Source of the DNA: Albifimbria verrucaria
Lineage: Eukaryota; Ascomycota; Sordariomycetes; Hypocreales; Stachybotryaceae
Assembly (NCBI GenBank): GCA_020081605.1
Contig: JAHREC010000018.1
Location: 5,580,001-5,644,000, forward strand
Reading direction: 5' to 3'
DNA length: 64,000 nucleotides
The first letter of the stretch is position 1. Each line of letters opens with the position of its first letter. The position numbers and the translations under genes were made by a program. Shown piece by piece: positions 1 to 13,660 of this stretch. The notes below the pieces were generated by a model. It worked only from the letters and a program-made list of their open reading frames with translations, was not told the origin of the DNA and ran no database searches.

Positions 1-2663
1 AAATAATTCTCAATTTAGAATATGTATCATCTTATCATAAATGGCCCTAACATCTAGCGAGAGATTGATGTATATGCTGTCATGCTGGAATGTAGTGCTC
101 GCCATCCTGGGATATACTTCTATGCTGATGATTTCGCCCTTATAACATCAGAAGAGCAAACACAGTTCCCTGAGCCGAGGGTGCGTTGCAATCTTCGTGG
201 CTGTATATAGTAGGAACCGTTTATCTGAGGGAACTAGGGAATGATCTCATTTTAACGTGGTTTGCTATCACATAGCAATGCGATCTTGAGCAATGTTGGA
301 TGATTTTTTCAAACTATATGGCATGCATGCTGAAGTCTAACACAAAAAAATTAACTAAATAAAAGCGACACTTCCGATATGAACATGCTTGGAAGGCTTG
401 CTCACAGGCCGGCCCAACATGAAAGCGCTTCCCGAATTACGAATTACGAATCCGACGCTAGTACTTTCAAAACCTCCAGTACTCGCCGGTGTGTTTCATA
501 CCACTTGCCCAGTTCGAAGTTGCGTGTTTGCTTAATCTATAATAACTCTCCACCGGTAGCTGCTTTGCGTGCAAGTAGTCGTGATCAGCATTTACCAGAA
601 GAGGAAAAGGTACATCGAATTGCCTAATTCGGACAGTTGAGTGGGTGACGTATTAGTGCATCAGGCTTGCGCCACCACAAATGATGATCTCTGGACAGCA
701 AGGTAACTATTGATCAGGTACGACGGTGGAGGCAATAGCCACACGGGAGGCATGTTGGAGACGATCATACCCAAAACAAACATACTATTCTGAGCTGAAA
801 CTTGGGTCGACGAAAAGGAGGAAGGATTAGCTTAGAGGCTGGTCATACGCAGGGTGTAATCAATCTTGGCTTTCAACGGACCTGAATTACGATGTGCAGC
901 CAACATTTGTGTGACCAGCCCAAGCCTTAGTATAACAAAAGATTTCGAGAAGCCACATACGCAACCGGTTTGTACAGTAAGCTTTCGTGGCTAGACGAAG
1001 AAGGGAGATGTTTGCTCCACTTGTGAGCATCGCCTCAGGGTCTCACACTTGCCAGATCCCAGATGGTCGATAGATGTACGGACGGGGCTGAGGCTGGCTA
1101 CCAAAACAGGCCAGACCCAGCGCTGCTACTCCAAAAGCGGGAACGTTGGTTGGACAAAGAGGGCCAGGGCCCACCTGTCATCACGAGGGCGGAGCGTATC
1201 ACTGGTTGATGAACGGCCAAGTTGAATTAATTGTGGCTCCCGGTCACCGCCCAGGGCGGCAGTCGCACTGTTCCGAGTCCCTAGAGATCATCCTTGGGTC
1301 TCTCTTCTTGCCTTTTCTCTTCACAAGAGCGGAAACAAAGAGCAGCATTGCGAGTCCTGTTGATTTGTCGCTTCTTCGTTTTTTTTTTTTTTGCTATTTC
1401 TGGGCAGAGCTCACAGGCCGCAATAAATGGGGGTAAGATCATAAGCCAGAGCAAGAAATTAAGGCATTACTGTACTATGTATGCTGTACGGTGCTGTATA
1501 GAACTCCTCAACTAGCGAACTTTGCCTCACACACCTTTCAGCCTTATTTATTCTGTACAATGGTTCCCGTGAGGCAAGGGTACATATGCTAGGTTCACTG
1601 TGCAAACTGACCCAGGGACTAATGCCGAGCATCATTGGACTAAGAGCGTGGCTCAGCAATCAGACGATGAAAAGTCCCGCCCTTGGACCACTTAAGATTG
1701 GGAGGCAGAGCACAGTGACAGGTCAATCCCCAGAACGTGCCAAACATGCCGCTCCTTAGCCCAAAGGATCTCAAAACTGGTGGCCCAGGCTGGTTTGATG
1801 AGTCGCAGGCATTGCCCCAGCCGTGCTCATCCTTTACCTAAAAGAGCGAAACCAAGCGCTCGCTCACCGTCCGGACCACGAGCCTTGCTGTGCCTCTCAA
1901 ACAATGCTTGGCTGTATAGTCTTACCGGGCGTAACCTAAAAAAATTGGATGAGATTCTGTCACACTGATGTATGATATGAGATGCATACATATACCCGGC
2001 CTATGTGTCACACTAGATCTTCGCAAACCCCATCAATTTCCTATCTATCTCTCTGATTGTTTTGAAGATTAACGAGCCCTTGTTTTCTCCGCAGGCCTCA
2101 AGGAGTTCAGATACCCAGGGTTTCCTACGCCGCTTGTCTGCATTGATCTAATTTCTCACCTTTGCAATACTCAATCCCCGTCCTTGCTCGACTATCGTCT
2201 ATATCCTGGTCGCTACATCAATCGGGCAGCAGAGGCTGTGTTTGTCATTATCTTATCTCACACTCCTCCATCCGCATTACGAACTCCGTTTGTGATTACA
2301 ACGAGGAACCGACGAATACAACGAAAAGTACGACTGTTAGCTTGTCGCGTGTTTGGATCCCCGTTTGGCCTAGAATCGCAAACAACACTGTACAATCCAT
2401 ATAATATTAAAACGACTAGTTTGGCACAAACAAAGGACCTACGGAGGAACAAACACAAAGCTAAGGGGCCCTGAGCCGTGGCTTCGTCAACTTGATCTTG
2501 ATATCTACTTCCAATTCAATAAATTGGCTGTCTCCTTCTCCTCCCATCTATCGATTCGCACACTGGGAAGAGGACTCCTACGACCAGTTGAGCTCGACTC
2601 TTCCATCTTTCACACGCCCCAGCTGCGGCTGGTAAACGCAGGCCAGGCATCACCATAATCATC
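1..2663. other. gene-free left end and ABCA upstream region
   Basis: No open frame here shows a recognisable domain, intron pattern or sustained coding character; the longest is 96 codons. A T-run of about 14 bases lies at 1379-1392. The last 600 bases before the ABC transporter start (roughly 2040-2650) are CT-rich with short upstream ATGs, as expected of a fungal promoter and 5' leader. Both this end and the right end of the window may hold pieces of genes that continue outside, but I cannot name any. Confidence 0.6.
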
Positions 2664-5600
2664 ATGGACTTTTATCGCCAAACCTGGGCTCTGGCGGATA
2701 AAACGTTGCGAATCATCCTTCAGCGACACTTTACATCGACCCTCTACAGTGCCATCCTCCTGCCTGTTCTCGCCTCTGTTTACTTGGGCATTGGACAGAG
2801 ATTGACCAATCCCAATTCTAATTTTGGCATCTCCGAGCCGAGAGACATTCTTTCGCTTAACGATGCCCTCTCTGCTGCCGGCGAGGGGCGCGACACTGTC
2901 GTGTTTGTTAACAATGGCTTCACAAACGGCGACATCAACCGTGTCATTGAATCCATTTCTAGATCTGTAACCGACGCTGGTCGCAATGCTACCACTCTTG
3001 AAAGAGACTCTGATATTAGTTATGCTTGCAAGAGCTCCTTTCGTGGCAATTCAAATTGCTTTGGAGCCGTCGTCTTTCACTCGTCACCGGATGAGGGAGA
3101 GGGCGGTTTCTGGAACTACACCATCCGCGCCGACCCCTCGCTCGGGTTGTCCTTCAGGCACGACAAGGATAACAACGACGCCGAAACCTACATTATACCT
3201 CTTCAACGTGCTGTCGACTCTGCGATCGCTGGCCGTAACAACCCACTTGGAGACGCCCAGCAGTTTGCCTTTACCTCCGAAACCGAAGATGAGCGAAGTG
3301 CCCGTCAGCGCCGCGATTACCAAGACTCCTTTATCAACTTCCTCAGTGTCGCCTTTCTCATTGCGCTCATCGGTGTTTGCTACCACATGCCGGGCTTCAT
3401 GGCTACTGAGCGGGAGAAGGGTCTTTCCCAGCTCATTGATGCCATGATGCCTGCTCGATATGGCTGGGAACGTCAGGCGGCCCGCTTAATCTCTACTCAC
3501 TACGCATTCACGACGGCATACATGGTTGGATGGATCGTAGCTGCGGTCATTTGCAAAGTAACGATCTGGAAGAATACAAGTTTTGGCATCATCATTCCTT
3601 TCTTCCTACTTGCAGGTCTCGCGATCACCTCAATGTCACTCCTCGCCGGCTCCTTCTTCAGGAAAGCTCAACTTTCGGGTGCTGTCACGGCTGTGATCTG
3701 GATCGTGCTGGGCATTGTGGCGCAATTTCTTAAGAATGCTGGGCCAGGCCCCGTCATTGTTCTCAGTCTCCTTTTCACACCGTGCAACTTCGTCTTCTTC
3801 ATCGTGTACATGGCAAGATATGAGCGGGGTGGACACCCAACTGACCTTACTAAAGCCCCTGAGAACAGTCCTTATGACCTTCCTGGCATAATATTTTGGA
3901 TATTCTACATAGTTCAGATCTTCGTCTATCCCATGTTGGGCGCATTCTTCGAGCGAACCTTTCATGGCGTAAACACGGGGTTCGTGGTGCTCTCTCATCA
4001 GCAGATGCATCAGGAGCTGGTTTACATGAAACTGTCCGCATCGAGAATATGACCAAGGTCTACAAGCCCAGCTTCCTACGCCGCCTTTTCTCTTTTGTTT
4101 CTCCGCCTCGTCCTGAGGTTGTCGCTGTTGACAACCTGAATCTCGTCGCCAAGAAAGGCGAGATTTTGGCACTGCTCGGTGCAAACGGTAGTGGAAAAAG
4201 TACTACTCTGGACGCAATCGCTGGCATTAGCAACTTTACTAGCGGAAACATGGCAATTGACACTTCTGGGGCCTCGGAATTGCTCCCCAGAAGAATGTGC
4301 TCTGGGACGAACTGACGGTCGAGGAACACATTACGCTCTTCAACAAACTCAAATGTCCTGGTAACCCTTCTTCGGTTGCAGAGAACCACGCACTGATTAA
4401 TGCCATTGGTTTGGGTTCAAAACTTAAGGCGCAATCGAAGACTCTCTCGGGTGGCCAGAAGCGAAAACTTCAACTCGGTATGATGTTGACGGGTGGTAGT
4501 GCAGTGTGCTGCGTTGACGAAGTGTCTTCTGGCATCGATCCGCTCTCCAGGAGGAAAATCTGGGATATTCTACTCTCCGAGCGTGGTTCACGAACTATCA
4601 TCATGACCACTCACTTCCTCGATGAAGCAGATCTCTTGGCTGATAACATTGCGATTCTCTCAAAGGGCAAACTGCGTGCTGAGGGCTCCTCCGCCGCACT
4701 TAAAGATCAACTAGGCGCCGGGTATCGAGTTCATGTCCTGGACGCCCGTTATGTGAAGCACTCCCTGATGTTCAAGGAGTCGAGAAAAAGGTTGGCTCCA
4801 ACACAATTATCTATGTTGCCCCTTCTTCTGCTCTTGCTGCCGAGGTTATTCGTGCACTTGAGATCGCTGGAGTCCGCTACCAGTTTTCTGGCCCGACTAT
4901 AGAAGACGTCTTCTTGAATGTTGCAGAGGAGGTACGGGGAGAAGATGGTTTAAGGCCGGGAGATATTGCTACTGCAGGGCCTGTGTCCAAGTTGCAATCT
5001 GGAGAATCTGAAAAGACAGCCGCACATATGAACGGTACAGGCAAAGAAGCTCTTGGCCTGCGATCCGGGCGCCAGATTGGCTTTCCTCAATTGACTTGGG
5101 TACTCTTCCGCAAGCGTTTTGTCATCTTCAAGACCAATTGGATTCCATATGTCGCCGCCTTCATCATACCTGTTGTTGCGGCTGCTGTTACCCAGCTACT
5201 TGTCAAGAACAAGAGCCCAGATGGCTGTGTTCCCAGCCAGCGTGGCTCAGATGCCTCCGAGAAGATTTACAAAGATCTTTTGACAGTCTCTTTCTGGTTG
5301 CCGGTCCGCCTTCAGAATTTGGAGACTCAACTCTGGAAAACCTGTTCGGTCCTTTGTCAACTGTGACGGGAAGCGACCGCCCTGATATCCCATCAAGCAA
5401 TTTTACTCTCGTTGACTCCTATTCAGAACTCCGCAGTTTCGTGGAGGATCATCGAAAGGAAATTAACCCTGGTGGATGGTTCCTTGGCTCATCTGGTACG
5501 CCGCCAACCGTCACTTACAAGGCGGACAACTATGCGATCATAACGTCCATCATTATGCAGAACTTGATGAATTCTATGCTGACCAACACAACTATCGTTA

Positions 5601-7459
5601 CATCTTATGAGCCTTTCGCCCGAACAGCCGCTCCATCTACCCTTCAGACCCTTCAACTGGCCGTCTACCTGGCATTGGCCTTCTCCATCTTCCCCAGTCT
5701 GTTTGGCTTTTACCCGAACACGGAGAGAAAACAGAGTGTACGCAGCTTGCAGTATTCCAGTGGCGCTCGATCGCTCCCCTTTGGACTGCGCATCTCAGTT
5801 TTGACTTCCTTATTGTCTTGGTCGCCATGTGCATCTGCGCGGGCATATATGTTGGAACATCCGATATTTGGTACAATGGCGGGTTTCTGTTCCTGATCTT
5901 CGTCTTGTATGGAACGGCTTCCATTCTCTTGTCATACATAATATCCCTGTTTGCCGAAAGCTCGATTTCTACTTTTGCTGGCATGGCGGCGTACCAAGGT
6001 GTCGGCTCAGCTGTCTATCTGATATCCTTCCTATTCATCGTCACATTTTCTTCCGCGTCAACTGTCGACAAAAATATCCTTCTGGCGCACTGGATTGTCT
6101 CGGCGTTTTTCCCTATCGGGTCATTCCTGCGCGCGATGTTTGTCGGTCTCAATGTCTTCTCAACGACTTGTTCAGGAGATAGGCTTCAGCCCAACCCAGG
6201 CGCCATGACTGCTTACGGAGGTCCCATTCTTTACCTCATAGTCCAGTCGGTCATTCTGTTTAGCTTGCTTCTGTGGTACGACAGCGGTGCTGCTAACTTT
6301 GCCACCGAGAAGGCGAAGCCATCCGCCGATAGTAGTGATGCAGAACTGGCTGATGAACTCGTCCGGGTTACAGGGCCAGGAGAGGCTACTGATGGCCTTC
6401 GTGCTGTCCACTTAACCAAAGCTTTTGGCAAATATACTGCCGTGGACAATGTTACATTTGGCGTGGAGCATGGCGAAGTTTTGCACTCCTTGGTCCCAAT
6501 GGTGCGGGCAAGTCGACAACCATCTCAATGATTCGCGGTGATTTGGCACCCAGTCGCAACGGCGGCGACGTTTTTGTCGAGAACAAGTCAGTCGTCAAGC
6601 ATCGCGCTGCTGCACGTCAGAACCTGGGTGTATGCCCGCAATTTGACGCTATTGACTCAATGACTGTACGAGAGCACTTGGAGCACTACGCACGCATTAG
6701 AGGTATTAGTGATGTTGATGGGCAAGTCCAGGCCGTCATTCATGCCGTTGGCCTCGAAGCATATACTAATGTCATGGCTCATACACTCTCTGGTGGCAAC
6801 AAGCGTAAGCTGTCTCTTGGCATCGCCTTGACGGGCAATCCATCTGTCATTCTCCTGGATGAGCCTTCTTCTGGTCTTGACGCAGCAGCCAAACGTATAA
6901 TGTGGCGCACTCTGGGTACTATCGTCCCGGGACGATCTATCTTGCTCACGACTCATAGCATGGAGGAAGCGGACGCACTTGCCAACCGAGCAGGAATTCT
7001 AGCACGCCGGATGCTCGCGCTGGGCACTACAGAGAATCTGCGTCACCGATTCGGAGATACGCTGCACGTTCACATGGTTAGCAAGACTGCACCACATTCG
7101 TCCCAAGAAGAGATGGACTATGTGCTCGGATGGGTCAAAGATGTCTTCCTGGCGCTGAGATTGAGCAGGAGACTTTCCATGGACAGCTGCGCTTTTCTAT
7201 CCCAGCATCCTCGGTTGCCAACAACAACCTCCCTCGCCGTAGGAATGCCGGCGATAGTTCAGGCAGTCCTCTTGGCCAGCTCCTGGTAATTCTTGAAGAA
7301 CATAAGGACGCATTAGGTATCGCGCACCACAGTGTCAGTCCGACAACCCTGAACCAGGTTTTCCTCACAATTGTTGGAAAGCATGACGTGCAAGAGGAAG
7401 GATATAAGCAAGACACGAATACGAAACCTTGGTGGAAGAAGCAGTTGTGGGAGCTGTAA
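2664..7459 (+). CDS. full-size ABC transporter, ABCA subfamily (seven apparent 1-base gaps)
   Basis: Membrane transporter that would couple ATP hydrolysis to lipid-like substrate movement; ABCA proteins are known lipid transporters, the fungal substrate is unknown. Order seen: TMD1 (about 2664-4020; an early hydrophobic segment, a large soluble loop, then a helix bundle from 3330), NBD1 (Walker A GANGSGKST at about 4178, signature LSGGQKRK at about 4444, CCVDEVSSG Walker B at about 4507, H-loop TTHFLDEAD), TMD2 (about 5100-6290), NBD2 (Walker A GPNGAGKSTT at about 6500, LSGGNKRK at about 6786, ILLDEPSSG at about 6849, TTHSMEEAD). No intron is needed. The frame breaks seven times, at 3977-3980 (GGGG), 4268-4271 (GGGG), 4763-4765 (CCC), 5278-5281 (TTTT), 5776-5782 (CCCCTTT), 6479-6482 (TTTT) and 7148-7149 (CC). 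Adding one base at each gives exactly 1,600 residues, the usual ABCA length. I therefore treat it as intact in the organism. Confidence 0.9.
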
Positions 7460-10400
7460 CCACTCAGAATAATTGTTAGACTTTCTTTGCGTTGTATGTT
7501 ATGGAGATTTTTATTCTCTGGGTTCGAGGTAATGCATTATGTAGACATTAAGGAGAGTAGGAAGGGGCGTGTTCGAAAGAGCCTCGTATAGGTTTCGTGG
7601 ACATTATACCAAGATGGAGTGTAGGTTATTGTGTTTTATTCATTCTTTCTCAACATGTCGAATATAATGTTCTACGCTATGGCCTAGATGCAGTTGAAGG
7701 CTGTGGGGTTTGACATAGATTTCCACAGGTTTAGTGACGAACAAGCTTAATGGCTAGAGGGATCAAGCGTCGCCCCAAAGCCGTTGGCTAGAGACCAAGT
7801 CCTACGAAATGAGAGTTCACTTGCGTACTCAAAGCCTCGTTGATCCACATTGACTCGGCTGTCGTGGCCCCTAGCCCAAACAAAGGCTACATCCCGTTGG
7901 AGATGTCTGTGCTAGCCGGCGCTATGGTCCAGCACGACAATCATCTTCAGGATTCAGTAGTTTTGGTGAACGTACCGTTCTTTTTAACTTGTAATTGTCA
8001 ACTATCATATGCAGCGTGCCAAGTCTTGCAGTAACTTTCGAGCCGGACATTGCCGTTCGCATGCCAGGCCCACACGTGGAGAAAAGAGGTTCCAGAAGCT
8101 CATTTCTTCACAATGCCGTTAGGTCAACCTGAGAATTGCCAGGGTCAGCTAGAGTGAGTCGGGGGTTTGACCCAGGGCATGGACATGGGGTAGCTGCAAG
8201 CATGCACAACATTATTCCATATTGTACGTTAGTGAGAAAGGTAATGAGCGAAGATCGTCGTCCGGGTGCAGAAGCCTCTCGCATGATCAAAGGAAGCAAC
8301 GATGTACGTCACAGACGACAGTAGACTCTTCCATTAGGTACCTCTCTTATCTTCGAAGACAACAAGAGCATCATAATGCCTCAATCAAGTTTTGAGGTAA
8401 GGGGGCAAAGAGGAAAGTCAGATAAGCTTGGTCACAGCGCCTACAGGCATGCAAGTTGCTCAGAGTGGTTTTGCTTGGACTGTAATGCCAAGGCTAGATC
8501 ACAACCCTTGCGCAAAATGTCACGCACAACGGGCAGGGGTGTTTGAACACGCCGTTGCGTAGGCTCCACTCAAAATCGCCTTGTGCCTGGAGAGCCAAGA
8601 TTGTCGGGCAATTGTGCCGATTGCTGTTATTCTTGAGTGGTTCCTAAGCCAGGAGAAGGCTGGTTGGAACACCCATAGCAACTGTATTAAGAACGAGAGA
8701 AGGGTCTGCATGTCGACACAATGGAGCAACTCGTACTGATTACCAGCTGTGGCTTCGCAAAATCCCTCGTGGATTCTAAGGAAGGGAGGGATTGTGAAAA
8801 CACAGAGCCAACATGGTGGAAATGCTGGAAAACGATAGAATGATGTAACCCGGCCAAGGAACCGAGCATGCACAACAAGGGAGTCAGGCCATGACTCGTC
8901 ACTACGTGGCAGGCATACCTACTCCTGCATTGCACATACCATGCAGCAGTCGCACGTAGCATGTACAGAGGGTGGGAAGGGTTTCCTTGTAGGGTTGCAT
9001 TTCATCAATCCCATGGATTACTGACCAGCGGCGTGCGGAGACTCGACATAAATCCTCGTCCGCACAGACTCGGGCCCTGAGCAAGCAGTAGGAAGAGAGC
9101 TTAGAAGCATGACGACGAGAAAACTTGTTCAGAGACATCCATTTTGCAGGCTTCACCCACCACAAAACAGCAGCCACGGAGTTATCCCCACGCGTGGTTA
9201 GCGGGCGGTTGGGGCGACATGTCTTAGATCTAGAGCGGCCTAGATGAAGGAGACGGTCTGGATGGCGTCGGAACCAACAGTCCAGCCTATAATAACGCCC
9301 GCTGGTTTCGTTTCTTACCTCCGGTCTAGAGTAACAACGGCTGGCCACCCGTCCCCGTTGGTAGGTAGCCATTGCTGAGAGCTACCCAAAGCTGTTGCAG
9401 AGCTGTTGGAGCTACCGCACTGACGCGCGCTAATTGCCACGTTTTGGTGAAGACGGTGGGGGTCTATGGCGAAAGAACATAAGCTGACCAATTTCCTTAT
9501 CATGGACCTTAAGTTGTTGATGTACACGGGCATGGTTCAGATCACTTGGTGTTGTGGTACAGCAGCTCGCACAGCCTCTTCGTGTCCATTTACGAACCAT
9601 TGATGGTGATGACTGTCATTTGTTATAACTCGAGGATTTATACATGGCGAAAGGCCCCGATCAAGGGACTTTGTCTCTTTTGAGATGCCCCATTGCCCAT
9701 AGATCCCTGCTTCTGGGCCCCCTGCCATCAACACACGGACACTATTGAATAGGCTGCCGCTACGGTGAGGCGCCAAGACCGGACACTGGACCGTTCTAGG
9801 TTCTCCTGCCAGGCACGGGATCGAAGGCCCAGTTCCTAGGAGACTCTTGCAAACTAGGGATGGCTTCCAGCGAGCGGCGTAGGATGGCTTTGGGGGCGTC
9901 GCGGCGCAGTCAACGCCTCTCATCCTGTTGCACTTGGATGATGGGCGCGTTGTAGAGAAGGATGTTTCTCAGATAAAGAGGGGGAACAGGAGGATTCAGG
10001 GATTGGTCTTGCATTGCAGTCCGATTCTCACCACAACCCAAACTTCTACCCCGGACATGCAGGCTAACCAGGTGAAGGAGGACCCCAGTGCGGCTGCAAC
10101 CTTGACTCCTCACTGCTTGCGCCTCTCCTATTCTTCCTAATCCAAGTACGGATGCTTCCCACTCTTGACCCTCACCGTTTTCTCCTGTACCTGTGCCTGC
10201 TGTCCCGGTCTCGCTTGGCTCGCTTTCCTTGCTTTTGCCTGTTGTCCCGTCGCGGAAGCATTTCTGTGCATTGTGCCCTCCCGAGTTATCACCACAGGTC
10301 AGCGTTAGGGATTCCGTTCGGCTCGAGTCGCAGCAACGACAGAGACGATGCTGTGCTCATTGAATTGAGAGGGCTCAACGGCAGTACCAGCAGCAGTTAG

Positions 10401-10496
10401 CAGCATCAGCAGCAACCGCGGGCTAGGACAACGACAACACCGGCCCCGACTCGCCAGCGCACTCGAGAGATTGGGCTGGCAATCGAAACTGGCCCA
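7460..10496. other. 3-kb gene-poor intergenic stretch
   Basis: Between the ABC transporter stop and the DUF3433 gene. Many short frames occur on both strands (longest 156 codons, minus strand at 8902-9372) but none shows domain signatures, splice-consistent extension or similarity I recognise. The final 400 bases are CT-rich and then rich in CAG/CAA triplets (10390-10450), and probably hold the DUF3433 promoter and leader, or an unrecognised start exon. Confidence 0.5.
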
Positions 10497-13400
10497 ATGG
10501 CGCGACCGGACCTCACCATCAATATCTCGGCCGATGCGTCAGGAGGCAACGGGTATGGCTCGTCGCAGGCTAACAACAACAGCAACTACTCCTCGCTGCC
10601 GCCAAGTATCCCGGAGCACTACAGTGCTTCAAGGTCTCCTCCACCCAGTATTCCCGAGCGTTACACTGCCTCGCGGTCCCCTCCCGCAAGCATACCGGAA
10701 CACTACGCCACCTCACGATCTCCCCAGCTAGCATCCCCGAGCACTACACTGCCTCGAGATCTCCTCCACCCACCATCCCCGAGCGCGTTGCGGCGGGGCT
10801 TCTTTGAGACATGCCGCCCCTCCAAAGAATCCTTTCGGGACTACACCAGCAGCATTCATACCGATGTTCGTCCCTCAAGGCACAGCTCGCTGGCATCTCG
10901 GCCAACGGCTGTCAGCCCGCCCCGATGAGCTATCACTCGACGACGCCGATTGTCCAGTCCCAACCCCAGGTTCATCGTCCTCGAGCATCGCAAGTTTCTA
11001 TGGGCACCAACACCAACACAACCGTCACTACGGTCGTTGCCGCCATCGAGGCCGACCCCACGAATGGATGGAGACCGAGTTGGCTGCGCAAGACGGTTGT
11101 GAGTATCTTTGTCGGAGTTTTCATCCTGCTGGGAATTTGCGGCGAGATTGTTATGGCTGTTGCGGATGGCACGGAGGCGAAGGTGGGTGCGGAGGAGTGT
11201 GGATGTTCTTACCAGTCATAAGTAAGTTTTCATATCACTTGGTATTTTCTGTTTGTGGCTAATTCTTGGCAGTTATCTCAATTATTGCGGCGTTATGGTG
11301 GAGGGTTGAATTTCAAGCGTTGAACTACACCCCGTGGATTGTCCTAGACATTGACCAGGGCAAGGGGATTCATGGCGCCAGCTCATCGGAGAGACGAGCC
11401 TCTCGCACCATCCTCCTCGACTATGTTAGCATGAACTACCCTCAAGCATTGTTTATGGCTATTCGAAACCAGCACTACCTTGCCGCCGCCTCAATTGTTG
11501 TATCACTCCTCCTCCGCGTGCAGATCTTCCTCTCGACCGGCATCTTTCAGATGAGTGGCGGTGGCAGCATCCCTCAGACCCTCGTTGTCCAGCCTGCGAT
11601 TCTCCACTCCATGGTTGGCATCTTCGGCTTCATCGCACTTATCGCAATCCCTATGACGTTCTCTACTCCTGGAGCCCACGGCATCACGCCACGAGACCCG
11701 ACGACCATTGCAGGAACTGCTGCACTCCTGGCGAACAGTTGTCAGCCGATGTCTAAGTTGAGGGAACGGGTAGCCAGAGTATGGATGTGGTGGCACATAA
11801 GCTGAAAGGATCGTGGTGCACAACACTGCTGCACCAACCCAACTCTCGACCAACCTACGAGTATCGCCTGGAACAATTCGAGACACAAACAACAGTGGGC
11901 GGGGAAAAGTTTGTGGATGAATCAGAACAGCATGGGCGCCCTTACACTCCCTGGACGCACCAGGCTTACACATCGGTGGCTACGATTTTAATTTCTGCCG
12001 GCTTTGTCGGTGGACTTTGGGCCATCTTTACCATCAAAGGACCTGACCGTCGTTTTGAGGCTGACGAGGGGCCTACTTCATGTGGACGTCATTCGTGACG
12101 CTTCTTTTTGTGGCCCTCTCAATGTTTGTGAGCAGCATCAGCTTCCAAGTGCAACGGCTGGCTCCTTACTTCAAACTGCTCGCACGGGCTTGCAGTTATG
12201 ACGAGTCCCTGGGGCTCAACTACACTAATGCCATGAGCTTTAGGACGATTGTGAAAGCATCACGATACCGTGACTGGGGTGTCGTCATTACGACGATCGT
12301 CGCTTTCATCGGATGGCTTACGCCCATCTTTTCCGCAGGCTTATTCGTCGACCGGCAAACAGAGCGTCAGATACAAGCACAAATTCAGCAGCAGACTTTC
12401 TTTAAAACAAACGTCAACACTGCCGATTTCAAGACTGACAAGGCGCTGGTGCAAAGCGTGCTTCTGGACGTGTCCCCGAAATATCCTGCCTGGACGTACG
12501 AAGACTTGGCCTACCCTTCGCAGCATTTGGTTACTCCAGATGGGGAGTGGACGCCATCGGGCGACCACTTGGTTGCGAAGGTGCCGGCAACGAAGGCGAA
12601 TCTGAACTGTGAAATGGTGACACTCCCACGCAGTGACGCTCTGAAAGTCCAGTGTGAGCCGATGCTAGGAGACGGAGAGAAGAGAAAGGCAATCGTATGC
12701 ACAACCAACCAGTATGTTGGCTTCACGGCATCGTCATGCACAAACATTCCCACCAAGTCGGCCTTCAACTATGTTTGGGGATCCTGCGTCGACGATGCTA
12801 GCCTGACCGTTCTCATGTGCAACGAGACCATCGTCGACTTATCAGTCCAGACAACATTTGAGGGCGAAAGGCTCGCCATCAGTAACACATCTTTCCCCAT
12901 CCCTGACGAGAGCAGCGAAACCCCATCTGGCATCGAACTAGGCACCGACAACGCCTACGAGCTAGTTCGCGGAACGGGGTCCGAGATCGATGGTTTGATC
13001 GGCCTCGACGATTTCTTCCGCACCCTTGTGATGTCTCGTCTAGCGGGTGCCGGCGAACGGCTCCGCGAACGACTTGGAACCCCGACCCGAGCGAATTCGG
13101 TTGCTGAAGCCATCAAGCTACAGCATGGGATTATCCGGGCGCAAACCTTGAACAGCAATGCAGTCCGGACGCCATTCGAATCTACCTCTGAGAAGGCGCC
13201 GCCTCGGCCCATCGATGCTACTTTGACCTACTACGTGCGAAAGATAGTCCAGTCGACGGCCCAGACAGCACTGCTCACAGCAGCCCTTGCGCTCATCGTC
13301 GTCCTCACGCTAATATGGCTCCTCCTCGTGAAGCCCTCGCCAGCAGCACTCCCCAAGAACCCCGGCAGCATCGCTGCGCAGGCCAGTCTTCTCGTCGACT

Positions 13401-13660
13401 CGTCACTGTGGTGGCATCTGCCCCGCGGCGTCGAATGGCTCGCGGAATCAAAACTGGCGCGCCGTCTGCGTCGCAAGACATTCCGACTTGGCTGGTTTGA
13501 AGTCATGGCGCCTGGACCAGACGGCACGACCATCACGGAGCGCGCATGCACCATCGGAGTGGTCCAGGACAACGGACGCGCCATGAGAGCGCCGTGGGAC
13601 GAGGGCGATGCATGGACGGGGTCCACGCGGAGGGGCGCAGAGTGGCGGAGGCTTAACTGA
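10497..13660 (+). CDS. DUF3433-domain multi-pass membrane protein
   Basis: Uncharacterised fungal membrane protein; I recognise the DUF3433 pattern twice. First copy about 11090-11640: a helix after WLRKTV, a second helix, WWRVEFQALNYTPWI, LLDYVSMNYPQALF, then a helix after AIRNQHYLAAAS. Second copy about 12080-12350: helices, FKLLARA, then YRDWGVVITTIVAF. A large extracytosolic region with several Cys (12350-13230) and a last helix (about 13255-13330) follow. The N-terminal 200 residues are low complexity with a 14-residue tandem repeat. One intron, 11222-11272 (51 bp), ends in TTGGCAG. The frame breaks at least four times (for example at about 10729, 10806, 11750-11800 and 12070-12090). The start is uncertain: 10497 is the first good ATG in the repeat frame, but an upstream exon cannot be excluded. 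Function and location (plasma membrane or vacuole) unknown. Confidence 0.75.
10605..10786 (+). repeat. 42-bp coding tandem repeat, about 4.4 copies
   Basis: Units start at 10605, 10647, 10689, 10730 and 10772 and encode variants of SIPEHYxASRSPPP (14 residues). Unit 3 is 41 bp, one base short next to a CCCC run, and this one-base gap is where the reading frame of the host gene breaks. The neighbouring 42-bp units are an internal standard showing that the base should be there. Confidence 0.9.

Noticed and set aside
2664..7459. ABCA gene as a pseudogene with seven frameshifts
   Set aside because: All seven breaks are one-base losses in or next to base runs, no missense decay of the ATPase motifs is seen, and unrelated essential genes show the same kind of break.
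2664..7459. Programmed ribosomal frameshifting
   Set aside because: Too many sites, no shared slippery heptamer, and breaks occur in most genes of the window.
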